Source of the DNA: Lutjanus erythropterus
Lineage: Eukaryota > Chordata > Actinopteri > Lutjaniformes > Lutjanidae
Assembly (NCBI GenBank): GCA_020091685.1
Contig: CM034601.1
Span: forward strand, 12,138,472-12,202,471
Length of the DNA stretch: 64,000 nt
Reading direction: 5' to 3'
A program made the position numbers and the translations under genes. Positions 25,503-38,722 of this stretch are shown here, piece after piece. Each line of letters starts with the position of its first letter. Position 1 is the first letter of the stretch. The notes beneath the pieces are model-generated. The model was not told where the DNA came from. It searched no databases and saw nothing but the letters and a program-made list of their open reading frames with translations.

Positions 25503-26040
25503 TTGAAAAGACTGCATTATATAAAGGTGAAGAAATGCTGATGATTTTAGTATAAACATCAAGGTGAAATGACGCTAAGAGAATAAAATGTTTGGGACTT
25601 TTTAAATGTAGTTCTGTGTTTTGGTGGGTGAACAGTGTTTATTCAGTGAAGATGAAGACTACAAAACAGAATATGGACCAATACAGTCAATTTTTCTCCT
25701 GACTGAGGGTGAATTGAAGTTTTTGATTTGGTCTGATTTCATACGGTTTGTAATTATGTATTATATAAACAAAACAAATGTATTTAGGAAAAGACAAATA
25801 TGTTTTGGTCTTCATGCACAGAATTGTTCATAAAAAAATGATGAAAATAAAAAAATAGCCTGTGTTTGTACAGAGTAAATTGAAGAAATGTAAACTCAAG
25901 TCACACGACTTGACTTGGTCATGAATCAAACAGACTTGATTTAAAAAGATTTACAGCTTTACACTAAATTACACTAAAAATAAAGGCAACACTTTGTTTT
26001 TGCTTCCATCTTTCATGACTTAAGTGAAAAATGAGACTTC
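25503..26040 (+). repeat. sec24a 3' end and flank, original of a duplication
   Basis: This segment, including the AATAAA at 25582, is repeated in the same orientation at 42671-43160 with high identity. The other copy lacks about 35 bp after GAAGAAATGCT (25530s). It marks a duplication breakpoint close to the end of sec24a. Confidence 0.9.
25582..25587 (+). terminator. sec24a: Polyadenylation signal AATAAA of sec24a
   Basis: A canonical AATAAA about 1.26 kb after the stop codon, followed within 30-50 bp by a GT-rich stretch (GTTCTGTGTTTTGGTGGGTG) suited to a downstream element. An alternative weaker signal (ATTAAA) lies near 25373. Confidence 0.7.
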
Positions 26041-28945
26041 CGCTATGCAAAACAAGTAAGGAAGTCTTAAGAAAAGGGTAAAATCATATAAGTTTTTGTT
26101 GAGTCTGTTTAATCTTAGCATTTCAGGAAAACCGCCTCCAGATAGTCGGAATCAAGTCTTCTACTGTACCATGGTAGTGTAGCTTAAACACTTAATTGTC
26201 AATGTGCTATATTGTCCAAGAAAGTTGAGAGTTCTCCTTTGTGAGCTTTGCAAGCAGTGCCTACATGTACCAGGATGCATTGCATGCAAGCTTTGGATGC
26301 CCGCATCCATGTTATCATGTATCACCTCATATTACTTTGTTGGCCAATGCATAGCATAACAGCACTGAGGAGTGTGTTGTTTCAGCTGACTACATTTACC
26401 ATCAACACATCAACGGTGCCAAATTTGTCTTCAGAGCTTCAAAGATTGATGAGCCACATTATATGTTACACTTAAGCATGTAATCGTGGATGTAAGTGCT
26501 CCACAAATTAGGTTTTAAATTAGGTTTGTCTTTTTTACATTTATTAACACAGGTTCTCAACAATAAGACTGGGTTGCACCATCAGAGCTAAATTTAATCC
26601 AGTGGTTCCCAAACTGGGAGGAGAAGAGTCTCTACAGGGTGGTGTGTGGATGACCTGGGGAAATATCCAGTGAGAAAACAAAGTGAATCAAAATTAAATA
26701 AATATGATTTATGTATGTCTGTCACTAAAATTCAGTTTTGATCCTTTGTAATCCGTTGCTTTGCTGGTTATTATTAATTGACTGGTAATGCCAGAAAAGT
26801 GTGGGAACCACTGATAAAATCAACTTTCTGCTGCCTTGTATTCTCAAAACACTGCATTGTTTGCTAGCTAACTAAAAAGTAAAACAGATGTAGTGTGCTT
26901 GCTAGCTACCTAATCAGTTAACTAAACATTACATTGTTTTTTTACTCTAGGTTAAAAGTAACAACTAAATGAGGTTAAAGAGAGATTTAAATTAAATCTT
27001 CCTTAACTTTAAGCTAGTTAAAGTTTAGCGATCATAATTGAAAGTTAAACCATAACTTAATCAGATTTAAAATGAATCCTTGTTGGTGCTAATTCTGCCA
27101 TCTGACACAAGTACATGAATAATATTGGTATAGAAAATGAGCTGCTCATAAAACAAGTTGTACACACTTTTAAATTAACCCTGTTGTAAATTCTCTGCTA
27201 CTGGTGAATAATGAAATAGAGACTTCTGCTGGCCGACAAGGTTTTATTTTCTTTGCAAAGAAAAGGTCAATCAGCATACTAACGGTCAGAGTGAAGAAAG
27301 ACTTAACATGGGGGAGACCTGAACATTTGTGCCTGAAGTACTCCCCAAGGTGTGTTTCACACTTTTGTCTGTTGCAGGTAACGGCACTGTACTCAGAGCG
27401 CCACACTCTTTTGTCAGGTACCGACTCTAGGGTGTGTTTCACATAAGGGGCATTCTGCAGGGTTTTGTATTCAGATGCTCCCATCGTTAAGAGGTCTAGA
27501 CATGATCATTTAAAACACAAAAGGACCTATCTTGGTGTACTGAAAGGAGGTGGGGAATCTCAAGCAGTTTCACCACCAAGAAATAAGAAATTGAAATTAC
27601 AATTACACCCCAAATTATCCAAACTTTTACAACATGTTCATTTTGGTATAGGAGACCACCTGTCTGACTAAATGTCTATGTGGAGTTGCAGCCATGAGGT
27701 TATTTTCCATTCAGTTAACTGTATGTAAATTCACAGCCTCAAGTTTTGGGATCTATTTTTTCAAGGTTGGTGGGTGAGATTTAAACCATTTTATTGTAAT
27801 CATTTTATTGGTTATTAAAACAAGAGCTCTGAGCATATATAGTTTTTTTCCTCAAACCCCTTAGAGATATATTGCCAAGAAGCAACTGAAGTGGTTCAAA
27901 TGGTCTGTCTACTTTCAGAATTTCTCCTATTTCTTTTCCTTAACCTTTTCCCACTAGACTTGTAATTTAGGACAATCAAAAAAATGTGGAATGGTCTCCT
28001 ATCAAACCATGTCCTTTTTAACTGACAGGGTTAGATTTATTGCCATAGTGGGAAAATGGTTTCAAAAATCTCATTCTGAACTTTCAAACAAATTCTTTCC
28101 TAGTTGGGCTGCTGAAGCATTTATGCCAAAACATCTCAGACCTCCTCCACTCTCATTTTCAACGATGATTAGATTAGAAAATTCATCATTTATCACGGAC
28201 AATCTTAAATCAGTTACACTCATTTTACGTTGGTTTGGCTAAAAACTTCAGTGATGTCCACGTCTCTGTCATCATAGGACAGTGTCAGACAGACTTCATC
28301 ATGTTTAAATCTGCTGTATGGAGTTTTATTGTTTAATGTGCAGTTTTCATGTTAGAATAAACGGCAGCATTAAGACTTCTTCTTCTGCTTTATTTGCAGC
28401 AACAATGTTGCTTTTTGCCGTAATGTATTTTGCATATTTTCCACAGCTCATAATTATAACAACTTGATGATTTTGCTTTAAGTAAGTGGCTCGCGATCGC
28501 TTCATTTCATGCGGAAGAAGAGTCAAATGACGCAACAAACGGCCCTTTATGTGAGCGCGCACAGAGTCTGAAGACGAAAACCCGGATTAACAAAGCGAGT
28601 TGATAACCACCGTCGTGATAAACGTTATATCTGATTGCAGTTTTAGGCTTTGTCGATCCAGATCATGCAGAGAAAGCCTGGCTGTGTTGAGCTTCCTTCG
28701 TGACCAATCACAGCGGAGTGCGCTCGGCGGAGGCGTACCTGGAGGAGGGCCGGGGTGGAGTAAAGCACACAACCCTTTAGCGGGATGCAGAAAATACAAG
28801 GAAGCGATACAACAAGAGACACAGAGTCCTGAAGATCTACAAAAGCTTTCTGTGCGGGCGATCGTGTAGCTGCTCTGTAGGAGTCCAGAAAATGAGTATA
28901 ATAGGTCCTCTTTAAGGAAGTTAGCACAGCTTTTATCTGGTAACA

Positions 28946-28958
28946 GAAAAGTGAAACT
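28946..28958 (+). promoter_or_regulatory. ISRE-like motif before TRIM copy 1
   Basis: GAAAAGTGAAACT, 26 bases before the ATG. It has one extra A relative to the interferon-stimulated response element pattern GAAANNGAAACT found before copies 3 and 4. Confidence 0.4.
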
Positions 28959-28983
28959 TACTGACGTTCAACCAAGAGGAGAA

Positions 28984-30625
28984 ATGGCGCAGCGACTGAT
29001 TCAGCTGGATCGTAAAAACTGACCTGTTCAATCTGTCTGGATCTTCTGAAGGATCCAGTGACTATTCCTGTGGGCACAGCTACTGCATGAGCTGCATTAA
29101 AGACTGCTGGGATGCAGAGAGTGAGGAAAACACACAGCTGCCCTCAGTGCAGGCAGAGTTTCAGACCGAGGCCTGTCCTGGTGAAGAACACCATGTTTGC
29201 AGAGTTGGTGGAGGAACTGAAGAAAGGGGACTTCAAGCTGCTTCACCTGATCATTTCTATGCTGGACCTGGAGACGTGGCCTGTGATTACTGCACTGGGA
29301 GGAAGCTGAAAGCCTTCAAGTCCTGTCTGGTGTGTATGGCCTCTATTGTGAGCAGCACCTCCAGCCTCACTATGATGTCACTCTATTAAAGAAACACACA
29401 TTGGTTAAAGCCACTTCAAAACTTCAGGAGAACATCTGCTCTCGCCACGAGGAGGTAATGAAGATTTTCTGTCGCACTGATCAGAAGTGCATCTGTTATC
29501 TCTGCTCCATGGAAGATCATAAAGGCCACGACACAGTGTCTGCTGCAGAAAGGGCTGAGAGGCAGAAAGAGCTCGAGGTGAGTCGCCAAAACATCCAACA
29601 GAGAGTCCAGGACAGAGAGAAGGATGTCAGGATGCTTCAGCAGAGGGACGAGGTTATCAATCATTCTGCTGATGAAGCTGTGAGGGACAGTGAGAAGATC
29701 TTCATTGAGATGATCCGCCTGATTGAACAGAGAAGCTTTGAAGTGAAGCAGGAGATCAGATCCAAGCAGAAAACTGAAGTGAGCCGAGTTAAAGAGATCA
29801 AGAGAAGCTGCAGGAGGAGATAACTGAGCTGGCGGAGGAAAGACACTGAGTTGGACCAGCTCAACACACAGATGATCACCTCCATTTCCTGAACATCTAC
29901 CCTCTGTGTCACGTCTGAGTGAATCTAAAGACTTACCTCTCCATCCTCTGCACTCTTTTGAGGGTGTGACAGCTGCTGTGTCAGAGGCCAGAGATAAAGT
30001 GCAGGCTGTTCTGAGTGAGGGGGGTGGGCAAAGATCTCATCGGTGGTGACTGGAGTGGATGTTTTACCAGCAGAGCCCAGAACCAGAGCTGAATTTCTGA
30101 AATATTCTCATCAAATCACACTGGATCCAAATACAGCATACGAATGTTTGTCATTGTCTGACGGAACAGAAAAGCAACATTAATGTCAAAGGAACAGTCA
30201 TATTTAAATCACCCAGACAGATTTGAGAACTTGTGGCAGGTCCTGAGTACAGAGGGTCTGACTGGACGTTATTATGGGAAGTGGAGTGGAGGGATGGTTG
30301 ATGTAGCAGTCACATACAAGAATATTATCAGAAAAGGGAACAGAGAAGAAAGTGGATTCGGATAATGATAAATCATGGACATTAGTGTGTCACAGTCGGT
30401 ATTATGATTTCAGACATAAGTGTTTCTACTTTCATCCGAGGCCCTCAGTCCTCCAGAGTAGGAGTTTATCTGGACCACAGGGCAGGTACTCTGTCTTACT
30501 ACAGCATCTCTGAAACCATGACTCTCCTCCACAGAGTCCAGACCACGTTCACTCAGCCTCTCTATCCTGGAGTTCGGGTTCCAAACTTGGCTGGAGACAC
30601 TGCAGAGTTTTGTGAGCTCAAGTAG
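28984..30625 (+). pseudogene. TRIM16-like/finTRIM E3 ligase, copy 1 (frameshifted)
   Basis: A single-exon TRIM gene: RING, two B-boxes, coiled coil, PRY/SPRY. The RING starts MAQRLIQLD and contains [15 protein letters not shown]-box 2 through coiled coil is the longest intact part, 29332-29823, with [20 protein letters not shown] and a HKGHDTV core. The SPRY ends VGVYLDHRAGTLSYYSISET then PLYPG, stop at 30623. In the family such proteins are E3 ubiquitin ligases of antiviral immunity. The frame is broken at least at: a missing G after GATCGT (about 29013), ATTCCTGTGGG with one C too few in the RING, AAAGGGGACTT with one G too few, CTCTATTG with one T too few, and the coiled-coil end near 29800. 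Many breaks lie in short homopolymers, so they may be sequence errors rather than decay. Poly(A) signal at 30927. Confidence 0.82.
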
Positions 30626-30926
30626 ACAGGAGTTTAAGAGTGAATCATCTGTGTTGCTGCACAGTATATTGACATGTGTCTACAGTGTATATGATGAGGT
30701 GTGTCTGCACTGCAGAGGTCAAACACAGTGGGTGGGACTGAGATGTGTTTTCTTGGATTTCATGTTGTTTGTTTTGTTGATTTTAATGAGATGCTGAAAT
30801 GAAAAGGAAACATTTTCTCCTTTAAATTACCTTGTTTGTTGAATTTAGATTCTCATGTTATATTTAGGAAAGACATTTTCATTATATACTGTACATGAAA
30901 AATATTACACAAAATATCTGATGTAA

Positions 30927-30932
30927 AATAAA
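30927..30932 (+). terminator. Polyadenylation signal of TRIM copy 1
   Basis: AATAAA 302 bp after the TRIM stop codon. The same site is kept in copy 2 at 35918. Confidence 0.55.
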
Positions 30933-33900
30933 TTTTGGTTCCCACTTTAAATTGAATTTTGTTATTCTTATGTCTGAAATGTGTATGCATGTATGTAAAA
31001 TGTATAAATCTTTTGGACTTTGAGCATTTGCTGAATTGATATAAGGTTAAAAAAATTATGAACATGATTTGTATAATGTTAGCATTTCAGGAAAACATTA
31101 GCTTCCCAGAGAGTCAGAGTCAAGTCTTCTACTGGACCGTGGTAGTGTAACTTAAACATATGGCAAGTGTGCGATATTGTCTAAGAAAATGAAGTTCTCC
31201 TTTTGCAGAGCTTTGCCAGCAGTGCCTACATGTACCAGGATGCATTGCATGCAAGCTTCGGATGCCTGCATCCATGTTATCATGTATCACCACGTTATTA
31301 CTTTGTTACATTGTTTTTACTCTAGGTTAAAAGTAAAACTAAAATGAGGTTTAAAGAGAGATTTAAATTAAATCTTCCTTAATTTTAAGCTAGTTTAAGT
31401 TTAGTGCATCATAATTGAAAGTTAAACCATAACTTATTCAGATTAAAAATGAATCCTTGTTGGTGCGACCCTGCCATCTGACACAAGTACATGAATAATA
31501 TTGGTAGAAAAAATGAGCTGCTCATAAAACAAGTTGTACACACTTTTACATTAACCCTGTTGTGAAATTCTCTGTTACTGGTGAATAATGAAATAGAGAC
31601 TTCTGCTGGCCGACAAGGCTTTATTTTCTTTGCAAAGAAAAGGTCAATCAGCATACTAAAAGTCAGAGTGAAGAAAGACCTCGAACATGGGGAGACCTGA
31701 ACATTTGTGCCTGAAGTACACCCCTAAGGTGTGTTTCACACCCTTTTGTCTGCTGCAGGTAACGGCACCGTACTCAGAGCGTTTTCACACTCTTTGTCAG
31801 GTACCGACTCCTAGGTGTGTTTCACATAAGGGCATTCTGCAGGGTTTTGTATTCAGATGCTCCCATCGTTAAGAGGTCTACACATGATAATTTAAAACAC
31901 AAAAGGACCTATCTTGGTGTACTCAAAGGAAGGTGGGGAATCTCAAGCAGTTTCACCACCAAGAAATAAAAATTGAAATTACAATTACACCCCAAATTAT
32001 CCAAACTTTTACAACATGTTCATTTTGGTATAGAGACCACCTGTCTGACTAAATGTCTATCCAGAGTTGCAGCCATGAGGTTATTTTTCATTCAGTTAAC
32101 TGTATGTAAATTCACAGCCTCAAGTTTTGGATCTATTTTTTCAAGGTGGGTGAGATTTAAACCATTTATTGTAATCATTTTAGCTATTACCAGTTTATTG
32201 TAATCATTTTAGTTATTAAAACAAGAGCTCTGAGCATATATGGTTTGTTTTTTTTCCTCAAACCCCTTAGAGATAAATTACCAAGAAGCAACTGAAGTGG
32301 TTCAAATGTCTACTTTCAGAATTTCTCCATTTCCTTTCCTTAACCTTTCCCACTAGACTTGTAATTTAGGACAATCAAAAAAATGTGGGAATGGTCTCCT
32401 ATCAAACCATGTCCTTTTAACTGACAGGGTTAGATTTATTGCCATAGTTGGAAAATGGTTTCAAAAATCTCATTCTGAACTTTCAACCAAATTCTTTCCT
32501 AGTTGGGCTGCTGAAGCATTTATGCCAAAACATCTCAGACCTCCTCCACTCCTCATTTTCAACAATGGTGCCGACCTCCAGTTCCCATCTACTTAAGTTG
32601 GTCTTTCTCTCCAGACTCATTTCAGGCAATGAATGTAAAGCGATTTTTCCATTACCCAATTAACAGCTTTGGCTATCACCATGGTAACTTATACTAAAGT
32701 CATAACCTGGTCGGGAGCAGGTTATGTTCAGAGTTTCAGATTAAATCGTCTGTAAAAGCACTAAGAATTAATAACTAATTATTGTCCTAACAAGGTTATT
32801 TAAGAGCGATATAGCTTTAAACTGAGAGAGGACGTTAAAAATGGAAAGTTGAACTGTATGTTCGTAATATCACCGAATGAATCCATATAATGTAAAATGT
32901 AACAGCGGCACAAACTGTGTGCATCGCGCTGTCATGGTAACTCCGTTTGGTGATGCAGAGTCATTTTTCCGTTTGCTCCAGATCATATTAACACTTTAAA
33001 TTTACATCGTATATAATCCACACACTAAAATAATGATGAAGCAACTACAGACACTTTGAATACTTTTTACTGTTATCTGTTTTGTATCGGTGATTTTGCA
33101 GCTCAGATCACTGATAAGAAAATTCATCATCATTTATCACAGACAACCTTAAATCAGTTACACTCATTTTACGTTGGTTCGGTCAAAAACTTCAGTGATC
33201 CACGTCTCTGTCATCATAGGACAGTGTCAGACAGACTTCATCATGTTTAAATCTGCTGTATGGAGTTTTATTGTTTAATGTGCAGTTTTCATGTTAGAAT
33301 AAACGGCAGCATTAAGACTTCTTCTTCTGCTTTATTTGCAGCAACAATGTTGCTTTTGCCGTAATGTATTTTGTATATTTTCCACAGCTCATAATTATAA
33401 CAACTTGATGATTTTGCTTTAAGTAAGTGGCTCGCGATCGCTTCATTTCATGCGGAAGAGTCAAATGACGCAACAAACGGCCCTTTATGTGAGCGCGCAC
33501 AGAGTCTGAAGACGAAAACCCGGATTAACAAAGCGAGTTGATAACCACCGTCGTGATAAACGTTATATCTGATTGCAGTTTTAGGCTTTGTCGATCCAGA
33601 TCATGCAGAGAAAGCCTGGCTGTGTTGAGCTTCCTTCGTAGTTCAGTACCTCTGGATTAGCCGGTAGCCGGGCTCGGGCGCTCGCCAGCCCTTCGGAAGT
33701 CCTCGGGAGTGTGACCAATCACAGCGGAGTGCGCTCGGGGAGGCGTACCTGGAGGAGGGCCGGGGTGGAGTAAAGTACACAACCGTTTTAGCGGGATGCA
33801 GAAAATACAAGGAAGCGATACAACAAGACACAGAGTCCTGAAGATCTACAAAGCTTTCTGTGCGGGCGATCGTGTGTAGCTGCTCTAGGAGTCCAGAAAA

Positions 33901-33953
33901 TGAGTATAATTGGTCCTCTTTAAGGAAGTGAGCACAGCTTTTATCTGGTAACA

Positions 33954-33966
33954 GAAAAGTGAAACT
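33954..33966 (+). promoter_or_regulatory. ISRE-like motif before TRIM copy 2
   Basis: GAAAAGTGAAACT, same extra A as before copy 1, 26 bases upstream of the ATG at 33992. Confidence 0.4.
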
Positions 33967-33991
33967 TACTGACATTCAACCAAGAGGAGAA

Positions 33992-35630
33992 ATGGCGCAG
34001 CGACTGATTCAGCTGGATCATAAAAACTGAGCTGTTCAATCTGTCTGGATCTTCTGAAGGATCCAGTGACTATTCTGTGGGCACAGCTACTGCATGAGCT
34101 GCATTAAAGACTGCTGGGATGCAGAGAGTGAGAGGAAAACACAGAGCTGCCCTCAGTGCAGGCAGAGTTTCACACTGAGGCCTGTCCTGGTGAAGAACAC
34201 CATGTTTGCAGAGTTGGTGGAGGAACTGAAGAAAGGGGACTTCAAGCTGCTTCACCTGATCATTTCTATGCTGGACCTGAGACGTGGCCTGTGATTACTG
34301 CACTGGGAGGAAGCTGAAAGCCTTCTCCTGTCTGGTGTGTATGGCTCTATTGTGAGCAGCACCTCCAGCCTCACTATGATGTCGCTCTATTAAAGAAACA
34401 CACATTGGTTAAAGCCACTTCAAAGCTTCAGGAGAACATCTGCTCGCCACGAAGAGGTGATGAAGATTTTCTGTCGCACTGATCAGAAGTGCATCTGTTA
34501 TCTCTGCTCCATGGAAGATCATAAAGGCCACGACACAGTGTCTGCTGCAGCAGAAAGGGCTGAGAGGCAGAGAGCTCGAGTGAGTCGCCAAAACATCCAA
34601 CAGAGAGTCCAGGACAGAGAGGAGGAGGTCAGGATGCTTCAGCAGAGGGAGGAGGTTATCAATCATTCTGCTGATGAAGCTGTGAGGGACAGTGAGAAGA
34701 TCTTCACTGAGATGATCCATCTGATTGAACAGAGAAGCTTTGAAGTGAACCAGAGATCAGGTCCCAACAGAAAACTGAAGTCAGTCGAGCTGAAGAGCTG
34801 AAAGAGAAGCTGCAGGAGGAGATAACTGAGCTGCAGAGGAAAGACACTGAGTTGGACCAGCTCGAACACACAGATGATCACCTCCATTTCCTGAACATCT
34901 ACCCTCTGTGTCACGTCTGAGTGAATCTAAAGACTTACTCTCCATCCTCTGCACTCTTTTGAGGTGTGACAGCTGCTGTGTCAGAGGCCAGAGATAAAGT
35001 GCAGGCTGTTCTGAGTGAGGGGAGTGGGCAAAGATCTCATCGGTGGTGACTGGAGTGGATGTTTTACCAGCAGAGCCCAGAACCAGAGCTGAATTTCTGA
35101 AATATTCTCATCAAATCACATTGGATCCAAATACAACATACAAACGTTTGTCATTGTCTGACAGGAACACAAAAGTAACATTAACGTCAAAGGTACAGTC
35201 ATATTTGAATCACCCAGACAGATTTGATGAAAGGTGGCAGGTCCTGAGTACAGAGGGTCTGACTGGACGTTATTACTGGGAAGTGGAGTGGAGTGGGACG
35301 GTTGATGTAGCAGTTGCATACAAGAATATTATCAGAAAAGGACCAGAGATGAAAGTGGATTCGGATATAATGATAAATCATGGTCATTACGGTGTTATAG
35401 TGACAGTTATCATTTCAGACATAATGCTGTTTGTACTTTGATCCCAGGCCCTAACTCCTCCAGAGTAGGAGTTTATCTGGACCACAGGGCAGGTACTCTG
35501 TCTTACTACAGCATCTCTGAAACCATGACTCTCCTCCACAGAGTCCAGACCACGCTCACTCAGCCTCTCTATCCTGGATTGGGCTCCAAACTTTTCTGGA
35601 GACACTGCAGAGTTTTGTGAGCTCAAGTAG
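33992..35630 (+). pseudogene. TRIM16-like/finTRIM E3 ligase, copy 2 (frameshifted)
   Basis: Same architecture as copy 1. The intact RING half (34094-34294) shows MSCIKDCWD then SCPQCRQSF, the second pair of zinc-binding cysteines. B-box 2/coiled coil is open at 34457-34801. The PRY and first half of the SPRY (35043-35441) contain HQITLDPNTTYKRLSLSDRN and GLTGRYYWEVEWSG. Breaks: a missing G after GATCAT, ATTCTGTGGG (two C too few in the RING), AAAGGGGACTT, GACCTGAGACG, GCCTTCTCCTG (3 bases short), TGCTCGCCACG, GCAGAGAGCTCGAGTG, and a shift after 35430 in the SPRY. The number of small deletions is the highest of the four copies by my reading. Poly(A) signal at 35918-35923. Confidence 0.82.
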
Positions 35631-35917
35631 ACAGGAGTTTAAGAGTGAATCATCTGTGTTGCTGCACAGTATATTGACATGTGTCTACAGTGTATATGAT
35701 GAGGTGTGTCTGCACTGCAGAGGTCAAACACAGTGGGTGGGACTGAGATGTGTTTCTTGGATTTCATGTTGTTTGTGTTGGAGATGCTGAAATGAAAAGG
35801 AAACATTTTCTCCTTTAAATTACCTTGTTTGTTGAATTTAGATTCTCATGTTATATTTAGGAAAGACATTTTCATTATATACTGTACATGAAAAATATTA
35901 CAAAATATCTGATGTAA

Positions 35918-35923
35918 AATAAA
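35918..35923 (+). terminator. Polyadenylation signal of TRIM copy 2
   Basis: AATAAA 288 bp after the stop of copy 2, in the shared 3' flank. Confidence 0.5.
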
Positions 35924-36068
35924 TTTTGGTTCCCACTTTAAATTGAATTTTGTTATTCTTATGTCTGAAATGTGTATGCATGTATGTAAAATGTATAAAT
36001 GTTTTTGACTTTGAGCATTTGCTGAATTGATATAAGGTTAAAAAATTATGAACATGATTTGTATAATC

Positions 36069-37640
36069 TTAGCATTTCAGGAAAACATTAGCTTCCCAGA
36101 GAGTCAGAGTCTCTTCTAATGGACCGTGGTAGTGTAACTTAAACACTTATTGGCAATGTGTGCTATATTGTCTAAGAAAATGGAGAGTTCTCTCTTTTGC
36201 AGAGCTTTGCCAGCAGTGCCTACATGTACCAGGATGCATTGCATGCAAGCTTCGGATGCCTGCATCCATGTTATCATGTATCGACACGTTATTACTTTGT
36301 TACATTGTTTTTACTCTAGGTTAAAAGTAACAACTAAAATGAGGTTTAAAGAGAGATTTAAATTAAATCTTCCTTAATTTTAAGCTAGAAGTTTAGTGCA
36401 TCATAATTGAAAGTTAAACCATAACTTTTCAGATTTAAAATGAATCTCATGGTACCCTCTGCCATCTGACACAAGTACATGAATAATATTGGTATAGAAA
36501 AATGAGGCTCATAAAACAAGTTGTACACACTTTCACATTAACCCTGTTGTGAAATTCTCTGTTACTGGTGAATAATGAAATAGTGACTTCTGCTGGCTGA
36601 CAAGGTTTTTATTTTCTTTGCAAAGAAAAGGTCAATCAGCACACTAACGGTCAGAGTGAAGAAAGACCTCTAACATGGGGAGACCTGAACATTTGTGCCT
36701 GAAGTATGCCCCTAAGGTGTGTTTCACACCCTTTGTCTGTTGCAGGTAACGGCACTGTACTCAGAGTGTTTTCACACTCTTTGTCAGGTACCGACTCTCT
36801 AGGGTGTGTTTCACATAAGGGGCATTCTGCAGGGTTTGTATTCAGATGCTCCCATCATTAAGAGGTCTAGACATGATAATTTAAAACACAAAAGGACCTA
36901 TCTTGGTGTACTAAAGGAGGTGGGAATCTCAAGCAGTTTCACCATCAAGAAATAAGAAATTGAAATTACAATTACACCCCAAATTATCCAAACTTTTACA
37001 ACATGTTCATTTTGGTATAGGAGACCACCTGTCTGACTAAATGTCTGTCCAGAGTTGCAGCCATGAGGTTATTTTCCATTCAGTTAACTGTATGTAAATT
37101 CACAGCCTCAAGTTTTGGGATCTATTTTTCAAGGTTGGTGGGTGAGATTTAAACCAGTTTATTGTAATCATTTTATGGGTTATTAAAACAAGAGCTCTGA
37201 GCATATATAGTTTTGTTTTTTCTCAAACCCCTTAGAGATATATTGCCAAGAAGCAACTGAAGTGGTTCAAATGGTCTGTCTACTTTCAGAATTTCTCCTA
37301 TTTCCTTTTCCTTAACCTTTCCCACTAGACTTGTAATTTAGGACAATCAAAAAAATGTGGGAATGGTCTCCTATCAAACCACGTCCTTTTAACTGACAGG
37401 GTTAGATTTATTGCCATAGTGGGAAAATGGTTTCAAAAATCTCATTCTGAACTTTCAACCAAATTCTTTCCTAGTTGGGCTACTGAAGCATTTATGCCAA
37501 AACATCTCAGACCTCTCCACCTCATTTTCAACAATGGTGCCGACCTCCAGTTCTCCATCTACTTGTTGGTCTTTCTCTCCAGATTCATTTCAAGCAATGA
37601 ATGTAAAGTGATTTTTCCATCTCCCATTCACAGCTTTGGC
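36069..37640 (+). repeat. Partial tandem unit 3 (distal 5' flank only)
   Basis: Matches 26117-28180 and 31080-32655 up to the segment AATGAATGTAAAGTGATTTT. It then stops and is replaced by Tc1-like sequence and by a promoter-proximal flank shared with TRIM copy 4. It shares the 600-bp deletion with unit 2, so unit 3 derives from a unit-2-like sequence. Confidence 0.85.
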
Positions 37641-37679
37641 CACTGGCCCAACATGAACAGTGCCACCTGTCTGCAGCTG

Positions 37680-38130
37680 TTTAAGCAAATACCAGCATTG
37701 AAAGCCCATGACCTTTGACCCTCAGGTCATACTGCTTTAAAAATCCATGTAACCGCTTAAAGGATACACCATGTATATCTACAAATGCACATTAAGCCTG
37801 CAAAGCAGAAACCATATATCAACAACATCTGGAAACAGAACTGACTTCTCTGGGCCTGAGCTCATCTGAGATGAACTGATACAAAGTAGAAAAGTGTGTG
37901 GGTCTGACGAGTCCACATTTGAATTTGTTTGAGAAATCATGGACGCTCGTGTCCCGAGCTACGTAAACATGCTGCTGTCACATCTCTTTGAAAAGTTGCA
38001 GGCGTTAAATTCAGAATGAGTGTATAGTTACAAAAACCCAACAAAGTTAATCAGTCTGAACATTTAATATCTTGTTGTTATACTGTTTTTGATTGAATAT
38101 AGGCCAAAAGTATTTACAAATCATTTGCAT
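37680..38130 (+). mobile_element. Tc1-like transposon remnant (5'/middle part kept)
   Basis: Recognised from segments of a fish Tc1-like transposase gene: CATGACCTTTGACCCTCAGG, GGGCCTGAGCTCATCTGAGA, GTCTGACGAGTCCACATTTG, then directly the 3' end segment AACATTTAATATCTTGTTGT and TATTTACAAATCATTTGCAT. The 3' half of the gene is deleted. The tail continues into flank shared with TRIM copy 4. Confidence 0.75.
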
Positions 38131-38722
38131 TGGAGGTCTTTTGAGGTTTGTAATTACATTCTTTCCTGTAAGGTAAATTACTTATTGGAAACTATATTTA
38201 TTTAAATGTTTATTTCTTGCATTCATTGTTCCTTTGTTGTTAGTTTTCTGAAACTAATGTTGCTTTATATAGTCCTGGTCATAATTAACAGGAAAAGCCG
38301 GTTCTGGTGCATTCCATTTTAATGCTGTCTCATGTCTCTTTATATATGGATCTTGCAAACCTTAGATTCTCTCTGCAGCTGCTCTGACCAAACACTGAGA
38401 CAATTATTATCATCATCATTATCATTGTTATTAGGTTATCTGAGAGGCTCAGTATGACTGAGTGCAGATGACACTGCACACCAACCACTCCTCTTCCTAG
38501 AATGAAGCACACATTTATAACCCCACCCAGAGTTTATTTACTGGCAAGAATAGGCCCCTCCTGCTCTATTCACGTCAGACACTTGTTCCCTCCCTTTGCA
38601 GATCTACCAGTTTAGAGATGGGTGTAAACACCATGTGATGAAATGCAAGAGCTGAACAGTCCATACACTACAGATCTGTGGGTAAACATTAAGAAGATGA
38701 GCACAGCTTTTATCTGGTAACA

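Larger units (their letters stand above)
24324..25600 (+). other. sec24a: sec24a 3' untranslated region
   Basis: The region from the stop codon to the poly(A) signal holds no conserved reading frame. It begins with a long GT microsatellite about 50 bp after the stop, then AT-rich sequence. The last roughly 100 bp (from 25503) also occurs at 42.67 kb. The exact end is inferred from the AATAAA at 25582. Confidence 0.75.
26117..31079 (+). repeat. TRIM tandem unit 1 (about 5 kb)
   Basis: The unit starts at TAGCATTTCAGGAAAAC and is repeated from 31080 (unit 2) and 36069 (unit 3, first 1.6 kb only). It carries TRIM copy 1. It differs from units 2 and 3 by about 600 extra bases at 26333-26932, between ATTACTTTGTT and ACATTGTTTTT, and it lacks about 560 bases present in unit 2 at 32560-33118. 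Confidence 0.88.
31080..36068 (+). repeat. TRIM tandem unit 2 (about 5 kb)
   Basis: Near-identical to unit 1 across both flanks and the TRIM gene. Differences are dominated by 1-3 base indels. It carries about 70 bp at 33640-33710 (GC-rich, GGTAGCCGGGCTCGGGCGCT) that is missing from unit 1, just upstream of TRIM copy 2. Confidence 0.88.
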
